Source of the DNA: Cyclaneusma minus
Lineage: Eukaryota; Ascomycota; Leotiomycetes; Marthamycetales; Marthamycetaceae
DNA length: 64,000 bases
Direction: 5' to 3'
NCBI GenBank assembly: GCA_037179335.1
Contig: JAKZHN010000058.1
Span: 56,769 to 120,768 of the forward strand
Each line of letters opens with the position of its first letter. Position 1 is the stretch's first letter. The position numbers and the translations under genes were made by a program. The notes beneath the pieces were generated by a model. That model saw only the letters and a program-made list of their open reading frames with translations. It made no database searches and had not been told where the DNA came from. Shown here piece after piece: positions 12,334 to 20,501 of this stretch.

Positions 12334-12760
12334 TTAGCCGTCAAGAGGGATAATAGCCTGAGCCGACCCGCTGCCGCTCAAGTGCAGCGATCCGCTCTTC
12401 AAGTAGCATCTCTTGAGATCAGGGTTCCAGACCGCAGCCGTGCAATCTTCCTGTCGAGGATGGTTCTGGTAGTCCTCGCAAGTTCTGCAAAACACGTTAG
12501 CTGCCAGAACGATTATGTGTCTGTGTAAAACAGGGAACTCACTGAGCACAGGAGATGTAATCATAAGCAGTCTCGTAGTTGATGGCGAGATCGTAGCCGG
12601 CGTTGATCTCGGTGCGGCAGCGCATTTGCCAGTGTCGGCCACGACTGGTGTAGAAGTCTGTTTGGTCGTTCTTGGGACAGTTGTTGTCGCCGTTCTGGGC
12701 GAGGACGGTTGGGAGGAGGGAGGTGGAGGCGAGGACGAGGAGGGCGGTGAGGTACTGCAT
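12334..12760 (-). CDS. Small secreted cysteine-rich protein with PAN/Apple-like domain (effector candidate)
   Basis: Two exons, 12760-12543 and 12484-12334, are joined across a 58-bp intron (12485-12542; donor GTGAGT, branch GCTAAC, acceptor TTGCAG). They give 122 residues. Residues 1-21 form a classic signal peptide (MQYLTALLVLASTSLLPTVL-A, cleavage before QNG). The mature part has six Cys (28, 48, 71, 75, 87, 99). Its second half has the PAN/Apple look: SCAQTCEDY, then DCTAAVWNP and KRCYLKSG, in which the C-x3-C pair, the C-x-A-V-W strand and CYLKSG are the family hallmarks. PAN/Apple domains bind proteins or carbohydrates outside the cell. The gene lies alone within a repeat array near RIP-affected transposons. 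Unspliced, exon 1 would stop one codon after the donor. An AT-rich TTTAAGAATAC element lies about 140 bp upstream. The effector role is inference. Confidence 0.72.
12485..12542 (-). other. 58-bp intron of the secreted-protein gene
   Basis: GTGAGT at the 5' end, GCTAAC about 12 nt before the TTGCAG acceptor. The intron is phase 2 and splits a Gln codon (CA|A). Removing it restores a frame that keeps the Cys spacing of the PAN-like domain. Confidence 0.75.
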
Positions 12761-13680
12761 GATTGCTTTGGGTTGGGTTGTTTGATGGAGTCGGTTGGAG
12801 GGTGTGTGAGATTGAGGGAACTGATTGTTCGAAGACTTGTATTGAAGTGATGCTGCTGGAATGCTCTGGAAGAATAATGAACTTCTGGGCAGATCTTGTA
12901 TTCTTAAATCATTCTGGAGTCTGGACGTCGTAGCACAGCCGGCCCATCTTTCATGGCGCAGTCTTGCATCCCCGAGCATGCCGACTTGCTAATCATGTCC
13001 AATTCCCCATGCCTTCGTGTTCTAGTCTGGACATCGCAGCACTGACAGGCCGCATTTCATGGCGCAGTCAAGCATCCCGGAGCATGCCGACTTACCAATT
13101 CCCCATGCCTTCGTATTCGCGGGTTTTGGAATATAGATAGTGAATCGAGTAATATGGTTACTAACAGGTTTGCTTGAGGAATGATCGGAAGCATTGAGGC
13201 TTAGCGGGCTTTAGTGTTCCGTCATACACGGAAGAGGAAATGCGAGAACTCTAAGTTAATTTGAGAACGGCACGGCTCTGGCAGCGACCACCAGAACCTA
13301 ATTTAAGCTTTCCTTTCACGACGTTGCATTGACATCTCCTGACAGTTGCATATACATCTCGTGTTACTGTAGCGACGGTTCAAAAGCAGCCGGGTCCCGA
13401 AGGACAAGTTCTGGTCATTACAGTATCTAGTGTCTATGCACTCCCCATGCCTGCACCGTCAGTGCACCTCCACAATTACAAGCCTCTAGAATCGAAATGA
13501 TGCAGGGACAATTTAAATATGCTGATGAATACGAGAATGTGTTGTCTACCAGCATGGTACTTGTAGCTTAGACGACAGCACGTGACGGCAAAAGAATGAG
13601 AACAAACACCTGATAATCTCCCGCAGGCCGCCAATTCCCGCCGAACAATCTGCTCTTTCTACTAAAACGAAATGAGAAAG
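12761..13680. other. Intergenic block with a tandem 105-bp duplication
   Basis: No gene seen. A segment beginning CTGGAC(G/A)TCG and ending CCCCATGCCTTCGT occurs at 12921-13024 and again at 13027-13119, with scattered substitutions and a small deletion. The rest is unique and of balanced composition. A GACGACAGCACGTGACGGCA at 13567-13586 fuses the array's GACAGCA motif with a CACGTG, marking the start of the clear promoter-unit array. Confidence 0.5.
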
Positions 13681-13681
13681 T

Positions 13682-13785
13682 CACGTGCAAGGCTTCAAGC
13701 CTTGTTCCCCCTAAAATCACCCTGATTACTACGCAACAGTCGTGCCAGCCCTACCGCTAGGGCCAGACAACCACAACTATAAATA
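13682..13785 (+). promoter_or_regulatory. Array unit 1: CACGTG and TATAAATA
   Basis: CACGTG at 13682-13687 and TATAAATA at 13778-13785 followed by ATCCTCCTGTTCC and GAAACCAAATC. The spacing is unusually long (about 90 bp). A degenerate GTCGTGCCAG at 13739 lies at the normal distance and may be the original site of this unit. Confidence 0.55.
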
Positions 13786-14114
13786 ATCCTCCTGTTCCAA
13801 GTGTTAGAAACCAAATCTCGGGGAATGATGAAAAGAGAGACATATGTGCTCAGATGTGAGATTTTGAGCGACAAAATCATCGAGAGATGATCCTGCACAT
13901 TTTGTATTTGTAATCTCGAGGACTTGTAATAGAACATGATATGCAGTTCATGAGTTTGAGAGATCCTTTTCTCCGTGCTTGAAAACAGCTTCGAATTGCT
14001 CCGACAGCAGAAACCTGCAATAACGCCAGAGACGTCGAGGAACAGTAGAACGGTCGCTCAGCAAACAATTCTTAACCTTCCAGTATATTCCATGTACCGC
14101 TAGCAATGCAGAAT

Positions 14115-14158
14115 CACGTGCCAGCCGCCAAGTCAATCCTGAGAGCCAAAAGTATAAA
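14115..14158 (+). promoter_or_regulatory. Array unit 2: CACGTG and TATAAA
   Basis: CACGTG at 14115-14120, preceded by GCTAGCAATGCAGAAT; TATAAAAC from 14153, 33 bp downstream. GAGAACCAAG and an ATG (14206) follow. The first ORF is only 37 codons. Confidence 0.6.
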
Positions 14159-14495
14159 ACAGTGCGCGTGTCCGTAGCATCAGAGAACCAAGCCCCCACA
14201 AACAATATGGAGTCGATCTTTCATTGGTTCATGTCCTCAGATGTGAGATATCGAGCCACGAAGGCATTAAGAAATGATTCCTACCAACTTTGTATCATAA
14301 GGACTTGGGACAGCACATGATACACACTTCGTGAGGCGGACAATTTCCGTCTATATCCCTAAAACAAGCATCAAACAGTTACGACAGCAGAAACCTCCAA
14401 TAACGGCAAACGCGTCGAGCCACAGTAGTACAGTGCCTTTAGCACCCATTTCTCAATCTCACAGCATCGTCCTTGTACCGCTAGCAATATAGAAT

Positions 14496-14545
14496 CACGT
14501 GCCAAGTACCAAATGCCAACTAGGAACCGAAGGAATGTATACATA
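14496..14545 (+). promoter_or_regulatory. Array unit 3: CACGTG and TATACATA
   Basis: CACGTG at 14496-14501 preceded by GCTAGCAATATAGAAT; TATACATA at 14538, followed by TCTCTCTTTGTCCTG. The TATA box departs from the consensus by one base. Confidence 0.55.
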
Positions 14546-15001
14546 TCTCTCTTTGTCCTGACTCTTTATGATACAAGCCTCCTTTGGGTTCGGTGTCCAT
14601 GACGGGGCATTGTGCGCGCTTTCGAGACAATGTAATCATTATCCAAGTAGAAGGACTCATCGAATGTGAAAGTAGCTGGTCCAAATCGAGGGAAACTCAA
14701 TACGCAATATGCGAGTTGCGTGAGCTGTGTCTTCACTCCTAGAAATGGCAGTATGGTGACTGACGACAGCAAGAAGCGCGAACAACAACGGGGGAGCTGT
14801 GATGACAATAGCAGGAAGTGATAGACGGCGGAGTCGCAACTTAAGCATGGGATTTTTTCTTAATGCAAGCTCACCCTGCAATTGAGACAAGACACAGGAA
14901 TAGTATCCACGGAAGAAGCAGCCAGCGGTTGTTTCATTTCTGCCGCCTTGGAGTTCTAAGCTCTTGACTTGTAACCTCATCACCTTGTAACACTGCCGAG
15001 T

Positions 15002-15044
15002 CACGTGACAGGCTCCAGCTGAGGTAGATCACAAGTCATAAATA
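15002..15044 (+). promoter_or_regulatory. Array unit 4: CACGTG and CATAAATA
   Basis: GAGTCACGTGACAGGCTCC at 14998-15016; CATAAATA at 15037-15044 followed by ACCCTCCAAGCC and GTAGAACCAGGTC. The first ORF after it has 8 codons. Confidence 0.55.
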
Positions 15045-15343
15045 ACCCTCCAAGCCTTGCTTTTTGTAGAACCAGGTCTCAATGGAATCAATCATCGACG
15101 TTCACTAAAAATCGAGCTGCCTCTGCACGCAGCAACTAGGGTGGTAACATGACTCTTGGAACACTTTCTGCTGCGAGGCGCACCTTGCGAAGTGGATATG
15201 TTCGTCTTTCCGAAAAAAACCTATGGTAAACTCGCGAGAGGCCGAGAGCAGCAGACTCAAACAACGGCAAAGATGTTGGGCGGCAGCAGCAACCTCCTAT
15301 GCTCAGCCCCTGATCGTCTTCTAACTCGCTGACAATGCAGAGT

Positions 15344-15394
15344 CACGTGTTAAGCTCAACCTACCCACTTTGTAGCAAAAAAAAGATATAAATA
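15344..15394 (+). promoter_or_regulatory. Array unit 5: CACGTG and TATAAATA
   Basis: CACGTG at 15344-15349, TATAAATA at 15387-15394, then ACCCTCTCTGTTCTG. Spacing is 38 bp. Confidence 0.65.
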
Positions 15395-15980
15395 ACCCTC
15401 TCTGTTCTGTGGGACTGAGCCAAAGCCGCACGACTGATGACTGGATGTTATGATAATTTCTGACTTCTATCAAGGGGATCAAACCACCAAAGAAGTATGC
15501 GTCTTGCATCATGAAACTAGCCACTAAGCTGCGTAGAATCAAGATACAATAGGCAATAAAGGATGCTCGTACTGGGATGTATCCAGATGTTGATGCTCAA
15601 GTTGCACGTCCTGCGACAGAAAGAAGGCCGAACGACAGCAGAAAAGTTGAAATGTAAGCAGACCATACTGCGTGACACCGACAGTCCAGAAAATCCATAC
15701 AAGGCAGATGAAGCGTGCAGCGATGGCGTAACAAGTGTTTCCGATGCTTAAGTCGTAGGCAAATATTCGAAATCGCATCCAGGAAGGCAAGTCGACTGTA
15801 AAGCAGAATTACAAAGGGCTCGGTTTCTTATTTTTAGAGAGCAGCACCTGCTAGAGGGTTTTATACTCTGCGTCCTCTCCAGCTCGCTGGGTGCCGACCC
15901 CAATATTCATTCACATGTCCTCATTTTGGACCTCCAAGTTCCAACTTTACCTTGATGCTTGTCGCTATCAATCAATGAAT

Positions 15981-16040
15981 CACGTGCCAAGCTCCAAGTA
16001 TCTACCAAAGTCAAACAAGGGCCATGAAAAGGTATAAATA
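15981..16040 (+). promoter_or_regulatory. Array unit 6: CACGTG and TATAAATA
   Basis: GAATCACGTGCCAAGCTCC spans the site at 15981-15986; TATAAATA at 16033-16040, then TCCCTCCATTCTCC and GAGACTCAAG. Spacing is 47 bp. Confidence 0.65.
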
Positions 16041-16483
16041 TCCCTCCATTCTCCACATTGCAGAGACTCAAGTGAGAATCCCAACAGGCCAGTGGGACAC
16101 GACCGCGTTGTTGTTGCGCCCAGCCACAATGGCATTAGAGAGAATGTCACGGTAACTCAGCTACGAGGAATCGACAAGATTCTGCCACGAAGCTGACGAG
16201 TTGGGAAATACTTGCCTATCCTTAGAGGCAACAGCATGGTAGTCCTGCGACAGTAGGAGCTTCCAACAGCAGCAGAAAAGCTGCAATGACAATGCCAGAA
16301 ATCTAGACGATAGCAAACCATGAAAGAGGAAACTTCTTTGCTTTAACTGAGCGGGAGCACAAGCACCCGTAATCTTGGCGGGAAGAGCGGCTTAGGGGTT
16401 GACAGCTAACTCGTTCGCCGTTTGCCGACTTGGGCGTTCTGAGCCCCGAATTTCAAGTCTTTTTTGCTGTAACAATAATGATT

Positions 16484-16536
16484 CACGTGCCACGCTTCAA
16501 TTCCCTCACTAAGGTAGACACAAAAAAGTATAAATA
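16484..16536 (+). promoter_or_regulatory. Array unit 7: CACGTG and TATAAATA
   Basis: CACGTG at 16484-16489, TATAAATA at 16529-16536, then CTTCTCTCTGTTTTG and GGAACCAAG. The inverted repeat CCTCA GACG TGAGG follows at 16604-16617. Confidence 0.65.
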
Positions 16537-16856
16537 CTTCTCTCTGTTTTGCTTTTGGGAACCAAGACGGTAAGAATTGAAAACCAGAGTCAATTGTCAA
16601 TGTCCTCAGACGTGAGGCTCCGAGCCACAACAGTGTTGGGAAATGAGTCTGCAGCATTCATTCAAGCTGCTGACACATGTACATCGTGAGATGGATAGGT
16701 TCTGATTCTGGCCTCAGAAACAGCTTGAGGGTAAGTTCGTGACAGGAGGAAAGTCGCACGACAGCAGGCGATAAAGAAGACACCATTGGAGACATCCAAG
16801 AACTGGTTCAAGACTTGGAATTTGGATTGAAGCTTGGATTGCTAGCAATCTGAGGT

Positions 16857-16907
16857 CACGTGTGACCTCTAACTGCGCATTAGGGGGCGAGGAAGAGGTA
16901 AAATATA
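16857..16907 (+). promoter_or_regulatory. Array unit 8: CACGTG and TAAAATATA
   Basis: The E-box at 16857-16862 lies inside a longer near-palindrome, GGTCACGTGTGACC. An AT-rich TAAAATATA at 16899 is followed by CCTCGCTGTTCTG. Confidence 0.55.
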
Positions 16908-17583
16908 CCTCGCTGTTCTGCAGTGTGAAGAACAAACTCTGCCTTGAGCACGCCAAGCCCGACCCCGACATTCTTTGAGCACGCGCAGAATCGACGAACG
17001 TCACATACAGCTGTACAAGAAGTCTAGCTGCTAGTGTTCAAGAGAAAAAGAAGCTCGACAGACGCATCTTGCGATTTGAACAAATTTGTCTCCACCTCTA
17101 GAAGCAAATAGCAAGATGATGACAACGACATCGGGGAACTCGAACAACAGCAGAAGCACTGGAGTGGCAGTAAAAGAAACTCGAAACGACAGCGATACTC
17201 TTAACAAAACATAGGAGAAAATTTCTTGCTGCAGCTGCGAAATGCAGTCAGATCCAGAATTCCAGTGAGCCGCGAATCGCCAGTCGCGGTGTGTCTTGGA
17301 AAGTAGAATTTTCTCGAGCCCACCAAATATTTGGTCGTAGTATCGGTAGCGGATGCCATTTTCCTTAAAGGAGAGAGATGGAGGCCTCGACGGCATATTT
17401 ATATCCTGGAAACACGCTACTCGACTGGCGCGTCAAAATTGTGGACTGTGCACGTGCTGGAGTTTGATGCCTTAGGCATCAATGCACCAAGGCTGAGATT
17501 TCGCGCTGAATCGATCTTTGCCGCTTTATTTTCTCCCCCATCGAGCATCATCACCAGCTATCCTTTGCAGCCGTGACTTTTGA

Positions 17584-17632
17584 CACGTGCCCACCCGCAG
17601 GGTTTCTCTGACTTCGAGCCTCGAGGTTTTAA
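17584..17632 (+). promoter_or_regulatory. Degenerate array unit: CACGTG and TTTTAAAG
   Basis: CACGTG at 17584-17589, with TTTTAAAG about 35-40 bp downstream instead of TATAAATA. Only 88 bp before the next E-box, so probably a decayed or partial unit. Another CACGTG at 17451 has no TATA partner. Confidence 0.35.
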
Positions 17633-17671
17633 AGCGCTAACTTCACCTGGCTGGGTCGCGAAGATTGAAGT

Positions 17672-17725
17672 CACGTGATAGGCTCCTGCTAACTACCAGG
17701 CAGAAGCGTGGAAAAGGTATAAATA
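17672..17725 (+). promoter_or_regulatory. Array unit 9: CACGTG and TATAAATA
   Basis: CACGTG at 17672-17677, TATAAATA at 17718-17725, then CTCTTCTCCTCCCTG and GGAGAACCAAGTCC. One of the best matches to the consensus. Confidence 0.7.
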
Positions 17726-18012
17726 CTCTTCTCCTCCCTGCTTTGTGGAGAACCAAGTCCTTTTTCTCAACCACTACGAGTCTACGACTCTACTACACTC
17801 CGACGTGGTAGCCCAAAAAACAATAATGTTGAAAAACGGGTCCTTGACAAGCTAGCTGCTGATGCACATATCTTGTCGGCGCCCGTTGAATAGATTTCGC
17901 TCTATCCATCGACCCAGCATGGGAGATATGCGACAATTGGCACCTCCTATGACAGCAGAAGGGCTAACGACTCATTCACACCACGAACTGCATATGGTTA
18001 GCGATGTAGACT

Positions 18013-18064
18013 CACGTGACAGACTCCAAATACCTGTCAGAGGGGAGAGGAAAGGGTATAAATA
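18013..18064 (+). promoter_or_regulatory. Array unit 10: CACGTG and TATAAATA
   Basis: CACGTG at 18013-18018, TATAAATA at 18057-18064 inside GGGTATAAATACCCC, itself a palindrome, then TTCTTTCCTTC and GGAGAACCACG. Confidence 0.7.
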
Positions 18065-18400
18065 CCCCTTCTTTCCTTCTTCGTGGAGAACCACGACCTG
18101 GAACAAATCTGGGGACTTCTCACCTTGAGCTGCCACGTAGAAACACCTAGCTTACAGTTAGTTGAAGTTGTTTATAGCAACTTACGCACTACGAGAAAAA
18201 AATCGATATTTACCGAAGTGACAAGGCGAGTCTTGGGTTTACTGTCTCAAATCCGCATGAAAACTTCATGACTAACGACGGTAGGAAAGTGATACGGGAG
18301 TAGAGACTTCGAGTGACGGCAGCACAACTGAAATGGCACAAGGAGCCTGCGATTTCGAAGGTTCAGCACCTCAAGCCTCATGTCACTAGCACTCTCGAGT

Positions 18401-18449
18401 CACGTGCTGGGCTCCGCGACCCCACCAGTGGACGAGGAAAGGTATAAAA
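18401..18449 (+). promoter_or_regulatory. Array unit 11: CACGTG and TATAAAA
   Basis: GAGTCACGTGCTGGGCTCC around 18401-18406; TATAAAAT at 18443, then ACTCCACTCTGTTCTG and CCAAGTC. Confidence 0.65.
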
Positions 18450-18734
18450 TACTCCACTCTGTTCTGCTCTTCCAAGTCTCATGAATGCGAGACAATGAAC
18501 ACCAACCTACGGATTGACCGAGACAATTATGGTTGAAGCAGATTGCCGGAGAGCTTGCTGTGGAGAAATTGTGGAATTAACAATATGCGTCGTGACGGTC
18601 AGATAGGATGAGAATTTCACGACAGGTAGAAGCTCGATCAACAGCAGAGGGTTTGGAGGAATATCACCAGGCACCTCCCAGAGCAAACCCTTAATTTCTA
18701 AGCTTAGATTGCTAGCGAGACACAGCGACAAAGT

Positions 18735-18784
18735 CACGTGCTTTACTCCTACTACCCAAACGATGGGCCAGAAAAAGTATAAAA
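18735..18784 (+). promoter_or_regulatory. Array unit 12: CACGTG and TATAAAA
   Basis: CACGTG at 18735-18740, TATAAAAA from 18778, then CCCTCTCTGCCCTG and GGAATCAAG. The transcript region that follows is the one tripled by the two assembly gaps. Confidence 0.65.
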
Positions 18785-18790
18785 ATCCCT

Positions 18791-19921
18791 CTCTGCCCTG
18801 CTGCTAGGGAATCAAGTTCGAAGTCTCGCTAAGATGGATTCCATGCTGAAACGTGAGATTCCGAGAACCAAAATCATTGGAAAATGACGCCTTGTCCCTT
18901 GAGAACCTGTAGGCTAGGTAGGTAGCTGCTAGCGAAGCCACGCACACCATGCGAGTCTTATAGATTTTGTCTCTACCTCTAAACCAGCAGTACAATCACC
19001 CCGTGAGAGTCGACAACTCGGACAACAGCAGGTGATTCCGAAGAACGACAGCAGTAGCTTCTGACGGCAAAATTTTCTCGACTTCTGGGCTGGAGTGCTA
19101 GCGAGACAGAAAGATAGAGTCACGTGCTTGGCATTGCTTAGACAAGAGCCAAAAGTATAAGTAGCTATTGAGCTGTAGAGAGGCAGAAAATAGAGTAGCA
19201 TTGGTCTGGCTAGCTAAATTTAATATTGGGTACAGCGCTATATATTCTATATTCTTCTATTCTATATAGGTGGCTTTCAAAACGATTATATCCAAGTAAA
19301 ATAAAACTAACTAAATGCCAAAATCAGCGCCAAGCGCTTATTCCAATAATTACCCNCTCTGCCCTGCTGCTAGGGAATCAAGTTCGAAGTCTCGCTAAGA
19401 TGGATTCCATGCTGAAACGTGAGATTCCGAGAACCAAAATCATTGGAAAATGACGCCTTGTCCCTTGAGAACCTGTAGGCTAGGTAGGTAGCTGCTAGCG
19501 AAGCCACGCACACCATGCGAGTCTTATAGATTTTGTCTCTACCTCTAAACCAGCAGTACAATCACCCCGTGAGAGTCGACAACTCGGACAACAGCAGGTG
19601 ATTCCGAAGAACGACAGCAGTAGCTTCTGACGGCAAAATTTTCTCGACTTCTGGGCTGGAGTGCTAGCGAGACAGAAAGATAGAGTCACGTGCTTGGCAT
19701 TGCTTAGACAAGAGCCAAAAGTATAAGTAGCTATTGAGCTGTAGAGAGGCAGAAAATAGAGTAGCATTGGTCTGGCTAGCTAAATTTAATATTGGGTACA
19801 GCGCTATATATTCTATATTCTTCTATTCTATATAGGTGGCTTTCAAAACGATTATATCCAAGTAAAATAAAACTAACTAAATGCCAAAATCAGCGCCAAG
19901 CGCTTATTCCAATAATTACCC
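18791..19921. other. Assembly gap (N at 19356) between two 565-bp copies
   Basis: 18791-19355 repeats as 19357-19921 (offset 566), meeting exactly at the N. Probably one genomic copy assembled twice. Confidence 0.85.
19121..19163 (+). promoter_or_regulatory. Array unit 13: CACGTG and TATAAGTA
   Basis: CACGTG at 19121-19126, preceded by GTGCTAGCGAGACAG; TATAAGTA at 19156-19163. Copies at about 19687 and 20251 are products of the single-N duplications. It is the last unit before the AT desert. Confidence 0.6.
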
Positions 19922-20501
19922 ATTTTTTCAACTATTTNGAATCAAGTTCGAAGTCTCGCTAAGATGGATTCCATGCTGAAACGTGAGATTCCGAGAACCA
20001 AAATCATTGGAAAATGACGCCTTGTCCCTTGAGAACCTGTAGGCTAGGTAGGTAGCTGCTAGCGAAGCCACGCACACCATGCGAGTCTTATAGATTTTGT
20101 CTCTACCTCTAAACCAGCAGTACAATCACCCCGTGAGAGTCGACAACTCGGACAACAGCAGGTGATTCCGAAGAACGACAGCAGTAGCTTCTGACGGCAA
20201 AATTTTCTCGACTTCTGGGCTGGAGTGCTAGCGAGACAGAAAGATAGAGTCACGTGCTTGGCATTGCTTAGACAAGAGCCAAAAGTATAAGTAGCTATTG
20301 AGCTGTAGAGAGGCAGAAAATAGAGTAGCATTGGTCTGGCTAGCTAAATTTAATATTGGGTACAGCGCTATATATTCTATATTCTTCTATTCTATATAGG
20401 TGGCTTTCAAAACGATTATATCCAAGTAAAATAAAACTAACTAAATGCCAAAATCAGCGCCAAGCGCTTATTCCAATAATTACCCATTTTTTCAACTATT
20501 T
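19375..20501. other. Assembly gap (N at 19938) between two 563-bp copies
   Basis: 19375-19937 repeats as 19939-20501 (offset 564), meeting at the N. With the previous gap this makes three copies of one array unit, of which probably only one exists. Confidence 0.85.

Larger units (their letters stand above)
13560..20501 (+). repeat. Tandem array of diverged CACGTG/TATAAATA promoter-like units
   Basis: At least 13 units, mostly 335-640 bp apart, share an ordered set of short motifs on the plus strand. The order is GACAGCAGAAA, then CGGCAA, then a GCTAGC(A/G)A element, then GA(A/G)TCACGTG(C/A)CA. After a 30-47 bp gap comes (G)GTATAAATA, then CCCTCTCTGTTCTG-like pyrimidines, then GAGAACCAAGTC. 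Several also share a downstream element with an inverted repeat (CCTCA GACG TGAGG at 16604-16617; related sequence at 13850, 14236 and 18850). Flanking sequence has diverged far more than the motifs, which suggests selection or recent activity. No reading frame longer than about 40 codons is conserved between units. The layout looks like repeated RNA polymerase II core promoters making short, perhaps non-coding, transcripts. Product unknown. Confidence 0.7.

Noticed and set aside
14206..14320. Short plus-strand ORFs after the TATA boxes (for example MESIFHWFMSSDVRY...)
   Set aside because: A partly similar peptide appears in a few units, but reading frame, start and stop vary (5 to 37 codons), so coding is not supported.
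17451..17456. CACGTG as an extra array unit
   Set aside because: No TATA-like sequence at 30-50 bp on either strand. Counted as an isolated E-box.
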